Of a DNA stretch of 64,000 nt, positions 36,990 to 45,653 are shown piece after piece. Source of the stretch: Paraclostridium hominis. Its GTDB lineage: Bacteria > Bacillota > Clostridia > Peptostreptococcales > Peptostreptococcaceae. Below the pieces are notes generated by a model. The model had not been told where the DNA came from. It saw only the letters and a program-made list of their open reading frames with translations, and did no database searches. Position 1 is the first letter of the stretch, and the number at the start of each line of letters is the position of its first letter. The stretch lies in the NCBI RefSeq assembly GCF_014306135.1, contig NZ_JACRWD010000001.1, positions 1,302,001 to 1,366,000 on the forward strand. Reading direction: 5' to 3'. A program made the position numbers and the translations under genes.

Positions 36990-37472
36990 TTATATATTAA
37001 CTTTAATTACATTGTTATCAATGTAGTTTAAAAATTTATTAAAATCATCACCAGATATATTAAATGTCTCTGTGTTTATAGCAGGATGAAAGTTAAGATT
37101 TTGACCATCTAGTAAATCACTGTCTATTAATACTTCTACTTCACTATTTACATCATTTATAATACTGAATGGATTTACACTTCCAGGTGTTACCTTCATC
37201 AGTTCGTATAATTTTTCGGGCGAGTCAAATGAAAGCCTGCTACTTCCTATTTGTGCTCTTATATCTTTTAAATCTACTGATTTATCATGTTTTACTACTA
37301 CTAAATAGTTTTGGCTTTTGTTAGAGTTTTTTAGAAACAAGTTTTTACAGTGATGTCCTGGCATGTCTTTAGTTACGCTATAAAATTCATCTGCCGTAAA
37401 GACTTCATCATGTTCTAGTACTTTGTATTTTATTTGTAGTTCATCTAGTTTTTCATATATTTCTTTTTTCAT
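36990..37472 (-). CDS. Prolyl-tRNA editing protein ProX (YbaK/ProXp family)
   Basis: 160 residues with the YbaK/EbsC fold. KNLFLKN, YLVVVKHDKSVDLKDI and VTPGSVNPFSIIND are hallmark segments of ProXp-ala/PrdX proteins, which deacylate Ala-tRNA(Pro) in trans. Start ATG 37472 has GGGGGGAAAAGA upstream. In clostridia that use proline reductase, a prdX gene lies near prd genes; none are seen here. Single gene. Confidence 0.88.
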   Translation of the reverse strand: MKKEIYEKLDELQIKYKVLEHDEVFTADEFYSVTKDMPGHHCKNLFLKNSNKSQNYLVVVKHDKSVDLKDIRAQIGSSRLSFDSPEKLYELMKVTPGSVNPFSIINDVNSEVEVLIDSDLLDGQNLNFHPAINTETFNISGDDFNKFLNYIDNNVIKVNI

Positions 37473-37551
37473 TCTTTTCCCCCCTGCTGTATTGATATAA
37501 GTCTATTATTACATATATTTGATTTTGATTAAAGTTATAAATAAGCTCAAT

Positions 37552-37584
37552 AAAAAACTCATATATATTGGATATGAGTTTTTT
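37552..37584. terminator. Terminator of sodC-like gene
   Basis: AAAAAACTCATAT / ATATGAGTTTTTT 13-bp stem with a 7-base loop, 35 bp past the sodC-like stop; symmetrical and so possibly bidirectional. Confidence 0.85.
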
Positions 37585-37619
37585 ATATTTATATACATCA
37601 AATAACATTACTAATTATA

Positions 37620-38132
37620 TTATCCCGTATAAGAAACAATAACCCCGCAAGCCCATCTAGAACCTGAATTTCCTGCAGGTTGTGTAGTAAAATCATCATA
37701 CCCACTATGAAGTATAAAAGATTTTCCTATAACGTCATTTACAGTAAATCTATTAGTAAATGTAGAAAGAACTCCTATTCCATCAGCAGATAAAATTGGT
37801 GGTAAATCTCCTGCATGCATTGGATGATCTACTTTAGTTAGATTATAATGAGATTTTGCAGCAGTAAATGGATCGCTTTCATTTCCTACAGTACAATCTC
37901 CAACCTCATGAATATGGAATCCATGGAAGGAACTAGTCTGATTATTTATATTAGGAATTCCTGTTATATAAGCTTTTACATATACTCCATCTTCTAGTTG
38001 GTATAAGTATACTATTCCCCTTATACACGGAGCCAAAGGTCCTCCTTTTATTTTAGCATATGCATTTGGCTTAGATGGGTTATAACTAGAAAATATTTTA
38101 TTGATATCATATTTCTTACAAGAATTATCCAT
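37620..38132 (-). CDS. Cu/Zn superoxide dismutase family protein
   Basis: 170 residues. The metal ligands all appear: His73 and His75 (GFHIHEVGDC), His95 (SHYN), His103, His106 and Asp109 (HAGDLP), and His142 (LHSGYDDF). The disulfide pair Cys80 and Cys162, and QPAGNSGSRWACGV, complete the family signature. It lacks a signal peptide, so it is cytosolic, spore-associated or released by lysis. Some clostridia have such proteins. The zinc loop is shorter than in eukaryotic enzymes. Start follows AAGGGGGTAC. Single gene. Confidence 0.85.
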   Translation of the reverse strand: MDNSCKKYDINKIFSSYNPSKPNAYAKIKGGPLAPCIRGIVYLYQLEDGVYVKAYITGIPNINNQTSSFHGFHIHEVGDCTVGNESDPFTAAKSHYNLTKVDHPMHAGDLPPILSADGIGVLSTFTNRFTVNDVIGKSFILHSGYDDFTTQPAGNSGSRWACGVIVSYTG

Positions 38133-38223
38133 GATGTACCCCCTTATGATGTTAAAATTATAGTGCTATATATATTATGATTTTAAATTCAAAAATGTTA
38201 TCATTTGCAATATTTTGTAATTT

Positions 38224-38325
38224 AAAAAGTACACTAACAAAATTGCTAATGTACTTTTTTACTTTCGGTAACCCTAATTAAAAGTATATAAAAAAATAGA
38301 TTAAACATATATGTTTAATCTATTT
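38224..38325. terminator. Two successive hairpins between hydrolase and sodC-like gene
   Basis: AAAAAGTACA / TGTACTTTTT (38224-38233, 38250-38259) and the palindrome AAATAGATTAAACAT / ATGTTTAATCTATTT (38294-38308, 38311-38325). The second is followed on the reverse strand by T-rich sequence and terminates the hydrolase gene; the first may be a back-up or a remnant. Confidence 0.7.
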
Positions 38326-38347
38326 CTCTATGTGAATTTATATAATC

Positions 38348-39229
38348 TTAATCATTTTCATCTAACCATTTGGTTAAAACTTCTATATATTTATCATTTT
38401 CTTCAACAAATGGCATATGTCTTGAATATTCAAATAGTTCCCATTTACTATTAGGAATTCTGTCATACATAGTTTTTGCAATATATGGTGAACATAAATC
38501 TATTGCTCCACTAGTTATTAAACAAGGTTCTTTTATTTCATTTAATCTATCTGTAAACTCATATCCAGAAAGAGTTCCTGTAGGAGAAAATTCATTTTGT
38601 CCCCATCCTACAATGTATGCTTCAGACCCTGATTTTTTAGGTCTTCTTAAACATTCTGGAGAACCTTCAGTTACCTTACCTGCACAGTACATTTCCATAA
38701 ACTTATCTAATGCATCACTATATTCTTTACTGGAATAATCTCCAGTATTTACTGCATCAAGTAAAGCCTTTTGGTCAGCTTCATCCATATATGAAATTCT
38801 TCTTTTTTGCTCTTTTTCCCAAAGTTTTGCTGAAGAAAGAGTAGATGAAAGAATATATGACTTAATCCCCTTTGGTTTATGCTCAATAGCATACCAAATA
38901 GCTTGCATACCTCCCCAAGATTGCCCTAATAAATGAATTTCTTCAAGTCCTAGATGTTTTCTTAGTTCAATAAGTTCTTTTATCCAAGTGTCAGCATTAA
39001 ATAATTCAGGGTGACCTTCTACAAATGAGTTCCCACAACCAATTTGGTCATACATTATTACTTGTCTACCACTTTTTGCTACTTTGTCTAATACCTCAAA
39101 GTAGTTATGTGTAGAACCTGGTCCTCCGTGAAGCAGTACTAATGGTTTCTTTCCTTCTGTTGCTTCACCTACTATACGGTAATAGGTTTTAAAACCTTCA
39201 AAAGGCATGTATCCTTCAGTAATTTTCAT
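38348..39229 (-). CDS. Proline iminopeptidase-family alpha/beta hydrolase
   Basis: 293 residues, peptidase S33 type. Oxyanion motif HGGPG (34-38), nucleophile elbow GQSWGG (Ser104), an Asp in the GAIDLCSP region and His in SRHMPFVEE complete the triad. The lid region (~130-215) is helical. It releases N-terminal proline or other residues from small peptides or amides, and is also close to tricorn-factor F1 aminopeptidases. Start ATG 39229, with GGAGGGGGAAAC upstream. No signal peptide. Single gene. Confidence 0.88.
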   Translation of the reverse strand: MKITEGYMPFEGFKTYYRIVGEATEGKKPLVLLHGGPGSTHNYFEVLDKVAKSGRQVIMYDQIGCGNSFVEGHPELFNADTWIKELIELRKHLGLEEIHLLGQSWGGMQAIWYAIEHKPKGIKSYILSSTLSSAKLWEKEQKRRISYMDEADQKALLDAVNTGDYSSKEYSDALDKFMEMYCAGKVTEGSPECLRRPKKSGSEAYIVGWGQNEFSPTGTLSGYEFTDRLNEIKEPCLITSGAIDLCSPYIAKTMYDRIPNSKWELFEYSRHMPFVEENDKYIEVLTKWLDEND

Positions 39230-39687
39230 GTTTCCCCCTCCAATTTGACATTAGGAACATTAGCTCCTTAATAAGACTATTCAAAACTTCTATTCCATTT
39301 CAATATATGCTTTGATTTTTATACTTCCTTTTATAAATAGTATACCATAAAAGTAACAAATCTCCATAACAATCCAACCATTAAATTCCATTAACTATCT
39401 AATTTTATTTTTCTGATGTCCTTGAAGGTTATATATACAAATATGCAATGGTTTCATAATTTAAAACTTGATTTATCCACATATAATTTCATAAATTTTA
39501 GGTAAAATAAAAACACTTATTAAATAAGTGTTTAATCTTCATTATTATACTAAATACTTTCTTTATTAAATACTATCCTTCAGGTGTTTTTTCTAAGAAA
39601 CTCATTTTCCCAATAAATTCTAAGTTAAATTCATTGGGAAAATAAATTCATCTTTAATAACTAACTCTTTAGCAAAATTCATTAGAT
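39230..39687. other. Gap between the hydrolase and motB
   Basis: Contains the hydrolase promoter region and two hairpins: AAACACTTAT / ATAAGTGTTT (39511-39533), followed on the reverse strand by TTTTATTTT and likely to terminate motAB, and TTTTCCCAAT / ATTGGGAAAA (39605-39642) without a T run. No gene seen. Confidence 0.6.
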
Positions 39688-40431
39688 TTATTTTTTATTG
39701 TTTTCAACTTCATTAAACTTTGAATTCATAATTAATATATCTACTCTTCTGTTAGTTGACTTACCTTCTGCTGTACTATTGTCAGCTTTTGGTCTATATT
39801 CGCCATAACCTATTGCTGATAATTTTTCTGGTTTTATATCTGCTTTTTTAATTAAAATTTGTGCGACATTACTAGCTCTCATTACTGATAAATCCCAGTT
39901 AGATTTATATACTTCATTATGAACAGGAACAGAGTCGGTATGACCTTCAACCCTTATATAACTGCCACTTCCCATAGCTTGATTTATAATTTTACTTATC
40001 TTAATAAGTTTATCAATTTGTTCTGGTCTTACTTCTGCCCTACCACTATCAAAGAATAAAGAATCTTTAAAACTAACAACTAATCCTCTTTTTTCTATAG
40101 TAGTACTAACGCTATTAGAAAGATTATTCTCTTTTAAATATTTATCTAAATTTTCTTTTACTTTTTTTAATTTTGCATCTTCAGATAATCCGTTGCCTAT
40201 TTCTCCACCCATTTTACTTCCAGTGTCTGCAATAGCACTACCATCACCCATTGCTTGATTTAGCGCTGTTGTAAGCTTTTCATACTTTGCTTTATCTATA
40301 GTACTCATTGCATACATTATTATAAAGAAAATCATTAACAGCGTTATAAAGTCTGCATAAGAAAGTAACCAACGTTCATGATTTTCATGTTCTTCTTCTT
40401 CTTCTTCCACATACTTTTTTTCTTTATGCAC
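39688..40431 (-). CDS. motB: Flagellar motor stator protein MotB
   Basis: 247 residues from GTG 40431. One membrane helix carries the proton-site aspartate (Asp26 in LLSYADFITLL), followed by a plug/linker and a C-terminal OmpA-type peptidoglycan-binding domain (VEGHTDSVPVHNEVYKSNWD). GTG is chosen because AAGGAGGT lies 8 bases before it and it gives an 8-base overlap (GTGCATAA) with the motA stop. An ATG 30 bases upstream lies inside motA. The N-terminus is strongly acidic (EEEEEEHENHE). No other flagellar genes nearby. Confidence 0.9.
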   Translation of the reverse strand: MHKEKKYVEEEEEEHENHERWLLSYADFITLLMIFFIIMYAMSTIDKAKYEKLTTALNQAMGDGSAIADTGSKMGGEIGNGLSEDAKLKKVKENLDKYLKENNLSNSVSTTIEKRGLVVSFKDSLFFDSGRAEVRPEQIDKLIKISKIINQAMGSGSYIRVEGHTDSVPVHNEVYKSNWDLSVMRASNVAQILIKKADIKPEKLSAIGYGEYRPKADNSTAEGKSTNRRVDILIMNSKFNEVENNKK

Positions 40432-41239
40432 TCTTTGTAACCTCCTTATTTCCATCTCCAAAATATCTTGATTCTAATTTAACTTGATCTTTTTTATCTA
40501 GAAAACCTTTAAGTGTATCTCTTAAAGTAGTTGGACTTACATTTTCTTGAATTAATGATATAGCTTCTATTATAATATCTTTTTCTAATTGTTCAGCCTT
40601 AGCTAAATTTTTAAGTCTAGTTCCTATTGGAAGAAATATTAAGTTTGCACTACCAAGCCCATAAAGTGTAGCTAAGAATGCAGCTGATATACTACCACCT
40701 AATGCATTCATATCTGCTTTAGCTAGTCCTCCAAGAACATGTACTAAACCTAATACAGTACCAACGATACCCATAGTAGGTGCTGTTCCTCCAGCAGAGT
40801 CAAACATAGCTGCACCAATTTTATGTCTTTTAAAACTCATTGCTGCCTCGATTTCTAACATGTTTCTAATATCTTCAGGCTTCACACCATCAACTGCTGA
40901 TTGAAGCCCTTTTTTTATAAAAGGATTCATGTTTTCATCTTCCTGTAATTCCTCTTCAAGGCCTAAAAAACCATCTTTTCTTACTTTACTTAGCACATGA
41001 TCAAAATAAAAAATTAGCTCTACTAAATCTGTTGACTTTCTAGTGAAAGCTACACGTAAAATTCTACCTATATTTTTTATTTGTTTCATAGTGAAAGATG
41101 TACCTAAAGAACCAATCGTTCCTCCAAAAACAATTACAAACGAAGTCCATGAAAGTAGTGCTGTCGTATGACCTCCTTCACCTACAAAACCTAGTATTAA
41201 AAAACCGAAACCTAGTATTAAAAAAATTAAACCAGACAT
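40424..41239 (-). CDS. motA: Flagellar motor stator protein MotA
   Basis: 271 residues with four membrane segments (1-24, 32-50, ~150-172 and ~183-200) and a large cytoplasmic loop (~60-145). The conserved GIVGTVLGLVHVL and LYGLGSANLIFLPIGTRLK segments, with their key prolines, are typical. It forms the ion-conducting stator with MotB. Ribosome site AAAGGAGGAAC. First gene of the motAB pair. Confidence 0.92.
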   Translation of the reverse strand: MSGLIFLILGFGFLILGFVGEGGHTTALLSWTSFVIVFGGTIGSLGTSFTMKQIKNIGRILRVAFTRKSTDLVELIFYFDHVLSKVRKDGFLGLEEELQEDENMNPFIKKGLQSAVDGVKPEDIRNMLEIEAAMSFKRHKIGAAMFDSAGGTAPTMGIVGTVLGLVHVLGGLAKADMNALGGSISAAFLATLYGLGSANLIFLPIGTRLKNLAKAEQLEKDIIIEAISLIQENVSPTTLRDTLKGFLDKKDQVKLESRYFGDGNKEVTKSA

Positions 41240-41672
41240 AATTTATTGTTCCTCCTTTTATTTTTATATCTTTTTAAAGCTTTGCTTTTTTAATCGATTA
41301 ATTATACTTTCGGTTTTTACTCTCATATATTAAGTATTTTTTTAAAATATAATTGTAAAATAAATTTAACATTACATATCTTATATATTTAATCTTATAA
41401 ATTAACATATTGTCCTACTTTTTTTATTTAAAAATTCATCTACAGCTACGGTTTTAGAGTGTAGTTTAAATGTCTCAGATTTATAATTCAACGTAATAAA
41501 ACTTAAAATTACAAAATACAATATACATACTTAAAAAGGTATTTTCAGAATTTCTGATAATTTAAAAGCTCCTGTACTTAAAGGTATATGAGCTTCATAT
41601 TAATTACCACTAATGATAAAATTGTGTAATTTTGATATAATAATATTAAATTAAACTTAGGAGATTTATAAA
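41240..41672. other. Gap between motA and the 145-residue gene
   Basis: Holds the divergent promoters. Around 41530-41600 the reverse strand reads EAHIPLSTGAFKLSEILKIP-stop without any upstream part, perhaps the tail of a lost gene. Nothing else recognisable. Confidence 0.4.
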
Positions 41673-42110
41673 ATGAAAGATGAATTTAACAATAAATATA
41701 CTTCTAGTAAGTATGCATGGGATGATGCCATGATTTTAGATAAAGTACAAGAAATTTTAGAAGGTAAAAACATAGATGATTTAGAATTTACTGAAGAAAT
41801 GATTGAAAAGTTAAAAACTAAATTAAGTGAAAGTGTTTCTTCGGAAGAAATAAACCAATCTGCATATATAGTTGCTCAAAATATTGAAAAGTTAAAAGTC
41901 TTACCTCAAGAAGATATAAAAGACTATATATTAAGATTGAAAAATTATTTAAATAATACTACTTTAAATTGTATTAAATCTGAGTTTAAAGGTATTAAAT
42001 TTGAGGTTTATCGAGATTCTTATGTAGAAGATGTGTTTAAGGAGTATTATTCTAAATATGATGAGATTTATGGAATATCACAGATGCTTTCAGATTTAGG
42101 GTTAAAATAA
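41673..42110 (+). CDS. Hypothetical protein (145 aa)
   Basis: Soluble, acidic, helix-rich protein starting MKDEFNNKYTSSKYAWDDAM, with a C-terminal segment EVYRDSYVEDVFKEYYSKYD. No signal peptide, membrane helix or known motif. The ribosome site is TAGGAGATTTA, and the codon pattern is coding-like. It is a single gene facing motAB divergently. No family recognised. Confidence 0.65.
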   Translation: MKDEFNNKYTSSKYAWDDAMILDKVQEILEGKNIDDLEFTEEMIEKLKTKLSESVSSEEINQSAYIVAQNIEKLKVLPQEDIKDYILRLKNYLNNTTLNCIKSEFKGIKFEVYRDSYVEDVFKEYYSKYDEIYGISQMLSDLGLK

Positions 42111-42417
42111 CTCTATATGTTATAGTATTTGTTAATTAATATATTATTGTACTTAAGATGTAGATAAAATCTACACTCTTTTATTTTGTCAAAATTTATT
42201 GTTAGAATAAAAAATATATTAACTATAAAAGAAAATAATTTCGTAAAAATAGTTTACTTTTAAGACTATTTGCTTAAAGAACTTACATGATAATATAACT
42301 TAAGTTTTAACCTATATAAAATAAATACCCTAAGTACAAAAATAACACTCAGACTTTTAAAAATACAATCTATAAGACATTGATTTATATTTCATTAACT
42401 TCATATTTTTTAAATCA
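42111..42417. other. Gap downstream of the 145-residue gene
   Basis: About 300 A/T-rich bases between convergent genes. A weak hairpin AAAATAGT..ACTATTT lies around 42247-42272. No gene or convincing site. Confidence 0.4.
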
Positions 42418-42455
42418 AAAAAGAGATATTATTTTAATCAATAATATCTCTTTTT
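42418..42455 (-). terminator. Terminator of the exopolysaccharide operon
   Basis: AAAAAGAGATATTATT / AATAATATCTCTTTTT (16-bp stem, 6-base loop), 12 bp past the glycosidase stop; symmetrical A/T flanks. Confidence 0.88.
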
Positions 42456-42466
42456 ATCTCTACACA

Positions 42467-43507
42467 TTAATTGTACCAACTAGATATAACCTCTATACTT
42501 TCATTTGAAGGATAAAAATATTTATCCTTTCCTTTTTCCCCTACCGCAAATATAGAGAACCCTTTTATATATTTTTTATCTTCAAATACAGTTTTATATG
42601 CTTTAAAACACCTTGCCTGTTCTTTATCATTTTCTATGTTAGATACTTCGCTATTCCAAGGTTGTGTTGCTGCATTATCTTTTCTAGGAAATCCTAATTC
42701 TGCAAAATAAATTTCTTTGTTATATTTTTCATAAAATTTGTTTATTTCTTCTACTACATTTTGATTTCTATTATATATAGTAGTAGATCTTAGACAGTTT
42801 ACTAATTCTTGAACTGTATTTTCTTTTTTATCACTAAGTTCAAAATAAGCTGCTATTGATATAAAATCAACTTTTGAAAATACTTTATTGTTAAGCTTTT
42901 TATAATAATCATCCTTGCTTTTTTTGTCCCATGTAGCCGTATACCACCATGTAGTTTTATATGTGACTTCACCATTAAATCTTCCTTTAACAAATTTGAC
43001 TATATCACACCAACTATCTTCATAACTCTCTAGCTTTGAAAAATTTGATGCTACAATCATTATGTCCACATCATATTTATTCGCTATTTCTTTAATCAAA
43101 GTATATAATATGTTTTTCCAATCCTCAAAGAATTTTTTCTTATTTTTAGGATTATAATCAGTCTCATATTTACTACCATTATCTATCCATGGATATGCTT
43201 CTAATATAACATTTATATTCTTTGAATTTAGTATTTTTATTAGTTCTATTGCTTTTTTCTTGCTGTTATCATCTATATTCATATTATTGGAGTTTAAATT
43301 AGGTATATTTATAACTATAGGTACATTAACAGTGTTTACATTTAAATTATCCACATCTTTTAAGGTCTGTTCTATATCATAATCGGTTGATAAATTAACA
43401 GATTTTATTTTTTCTTTTATATAGTTATCTTTATTATTATTTTTGCCAACAAAGAAAATACCTAATATTATTAATGAGCTAACTATTATTAATACATATT
43501 TTTTCAT
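42467..43507 (-). CDS. Membrane-anchored glycoside hydrolase (GH-A clan-like)
   Basis: 346 residues. An N-terminal signal anchor (~4-20) and a TIM-barrel domain like GH113/GTA hydrolases: NVILEAYPWIDNG, DVDIMIVASNFSKLESYED, KTTWWYTATWD, DFISIAAYFELS, and YFAELGFPRKDNAATQPW, with Glu270 as probable nucleophile. In synthase operons such hydrolases trim or release the polymer, as CcsZ does in the C. difficile cellulose-like locus. A 40-base palindrome separates it from the BcsB-like gene, so its level may differ from the rest. Substrate unproven. Confidence 0.72.
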   Translation of the reverse strand: MKKYVLIIVSSLIILGIFFVGKNNNKDNYIKEKIKSVNLSTDYDIEQTLKDVDNLNVNTVNVPIVINIPNLNSNNMNIDDNSKKKAIELIKILNSKNINVILEAYPWIDNGSKYETDYNPKNKKKFFEDWKNILYTLIKEIANKYDVDIMIVASNFSKLESYEDSWCDIVKFVKGRFNGEVTYKTTWWYTATWDKKSKDDYYKKLNNKVFSKVDFISIAAYFELSDKKENTVQELVNCLRSTTIYNRNQNVVEEINKFYEKYNKEIYFAELGFPRKDNAATQPWNSEVSNIENDKEQARCFKAYKTVFEDKKYIKGFSIFAVGEKGKDKYFYPSNESIEVISSWYN

Positions 43508-43528
43508 ATTTCTCCTATCTTTATAAAG

Positions 43529-43568
43529 TATAAAATACTAAGCATTAATTAATGCTTAGTATTTTATA
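43529..43568. repeat. Perfect 40-base palindrome inside the operon
   Basis: TATAAAATACTAAGCATTAA at 43529-43548 is followed directly by its exact reverse complement. It lies between the BcsB-like stop and the glycosidase start. Without a long T run it is a weak terminator, but it could stop part of transcription or protect mRNA ends. Confidence 0.75.
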
Positions 43569-43584
43569 TTTTAATTTATCGTTT

Positions 43585-45642
43585 CTATTTTTTATACTTT
43601 AATGCTAATAAAACTGTTGCTGTTGCAACCATTAAAAATAATACCCCTGATATTATTATAAACGTCTTACTATCATCATCCAATTTATTAGATTCTTTTA
43701 TTTCTTTATCTTCATCTACATCATCTAAACTATAATTTAAATCTTTTATTTTACCTTCCCTATCAATTACTATTGTATCTCCTTTTAGCGATTTTGTAAG
43801 ATCTAAATCACTTAAGTATCTGCTACTTAATTTTAAATCTTTCATCTGTGTTGATGCTAAAATCATCATTCCTTTCTCATTATTATATGGTGATTTTAAC
43901 ATTTGTATTGTTGCCAATTCTTTTGAATAATCTCCTATAAACTTTATCTTTTTATTATTTTCAAATCCTGTATAGTCTTTATTAAATTTTAAATTCATGT
44001 ATTTATTTACATCTTTTATAAGTAGATTATTGTTTGGAGTTCCAATTATTATTAAATTCCCCTTTTTATCATCTGAATTTAATTCGCTTGATTTTATAAA
44101 TTTCATATCTCCATTATTATATTTAACACTATGTCCTATATAAGATATTATACTACCTATTTGCGTCAACTCTGTTGAGTTTAACTTATCTGGTACCACA
44201 ACAACTAAATCATTAACCTTATCATCCTTTGCGAATGGATATGGGTAATTTGTCATAGTTAAATTATTAATATCATTATAATCAAATTTTATATATGATT
44301 CATTTGATATATATGCAAATGGATTATCAGTATCTCTAGTTACGCAAGCTAAATCTAACAATTCTAGATTAAATACAACTTTTATTTGATAATAATTTTG
44401 ACCTAAAATCTCTTTGGGAAAATTCAATTTTAATGTATCATTATTAGCATTTTCCTTACTTAACTTCTTGCTACCTATCGGTATATTATTTACATATATA
44501 GTTACTAGAGATCTTTCAAAATCTAAATTTTCACCATATCTAAAGTCTAAATTTATGCTACTACCTTCTTTTACTTCTTTACTTTTAGGTACATTTATAT
44601 CAATTATTGCTTCTTGTGTAAATGGCCCCTTTAATGTGATATTATCATACCCTAAGTCTTTAAAAGATAATGTATTTTTACTTTTATAATCATATATATC
44701 ATTTACATCTGTATCTTTATTTATTAATATACTATCTTCATTTATTTCATTTATTAAATCTTCACTACTTATAAGTTTACTTGCTTTTTTAAGTAATTCT
44801 TCATTATTTGATATTAAAAGAAGCATTTTTTTATTTTTATCAAATATTGAGTTTACATTTTTTATAACACAATTATTATTTATATTTTCTTTTTCTTTTT
44901 CTGTTAACAAGTTAAGTATGTCAATTGAAGTGTTACTTTCTTTACCTATATATATAATATTTTTGTCTTTATTTTTAAACTGAGAGTATGTACTTATATT
45001 AAAGTCTATATTTTCATATTTTATTTTTTCGCCAAAATCATTAGCAAATATCATAGCAGAAGTTAATTCTTCATTTGAATAGTTATCTGGTATTAATATG
45101 CTTGTTTCTAATTCATTACCTGTATTTAAATTTATGTAAGTATCTTTGTATTCACTTATTAAATTTGATACTGGCTTATAGTTATAAGATAAGCTTATAT
45201 CAGATTCTTTATGTATTACTAACCAGTTAGCCGTATTTGAATCGTCCCTACAAATCTTATCAGAGATGGTCTTATATGCCTTTATTTCTACTTCATTGTA
45301 TCCTCTTTTTATTAAATCTTTTGGTATGTCTATACTTATTTTCTTCTTATATTCCTTGTTTCCACTTAACCTTTCTGAGTGTATAGGCACATCATTTACA
45401 ATTATCGTTATTGTAGAATAATCTACATCTAATAGTTCACTTTTTGTATACACTAAATTTATTTTAGCATCTTTAATTGATACATTTTGAGGCAAATCAA
45501 AATATTTGTTAGTACTACTTATAACCCCACTCATAGTTATATCATTTTCAAATTTATAATTTTTTACATTTTCCTGTGCAAAAACTATATCAAAGCTTGT
45601 AAAACTAATAATTAATGATATCATTATTGTTATTAATCTCAT
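43585..45642 (-). CDS. BcsB-like polysaccharide synthase subunit
   Basis: 685 residues with a signal peptide (cleavage after FDIVFAQ), two repeated units of beta-sandwich carbohydrate-binding plus ferredoxin-like domains as in BcsB (IIVNDVPIHSERLSGN..., later IYVNNIPIGSKKL...), and a C-terminal membrane helix (~660-682) that would pack on the synthase. BcsB guides the polymer outside the membrane. 11 bp after the GT2 gene. In Gram-positive clostridia BcsB-like proteins occur in cellulose-like (ccs) loci. The polymer is not defined by sequence. Confidence 0.83.
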   Translation of the reverse strand: MRLITIMISLIISFTSFDIVFAQENVKNYKFENDITMSGVISSTNKYFDLPQNVSIKDAKINLVYTKSELLDVDYSTITIIVNDVPIHSERLSGNKEYKKKISIDIPKDLIKRGYNEVEIKAYKTISDKICRDDSNTANWLVIHKESDISLSYNYKPVSNLISEYKDTYINLNTGNELETSILIPDNYSNEELTSAMIFANDFGEKIKYENIDFNISTYSQFKNKDKNIIYIGKESNTSIDILNLLTEKEKENINNNCVIKNVNSIFDKNKKMLLLISNNEELLKKASKLISSEDLINEINEDSILINKDTDVNDIYDYKSKNTLSFKDLGYDNITLKGPFTQEAIIDINVPKSKEVKEGSSINLDFRYGENLDFERSLVTIYVNNIPIGSKKLSKENANNDTLKLNFPKEILGQNYYQIKVVFNLELLDLACVTRDTDNPFAYISNESYIKFDYNDINNLTMTNYPYPFAKDDKVNDLVVVVPDKLNSTELTQIGSIISYIGHSVKYNNGDMKFIKSSELNSDDKKGNLIIIGTPNNNLLIKDVNKYMNLKFNKDYTGFENNKKIKFIGDYSKELATIQMLKSPYNNEKGMMILASTQMKDLKLSSRYLSDLDLTKSLKGDTIVIDREGKIKDLNYSLDDVDEDKEIKESNKLDDDSKTFIIISGVLFLMVATATVLLALKYKK

Positions 45643-45653
45643 TTTATTTTCTC

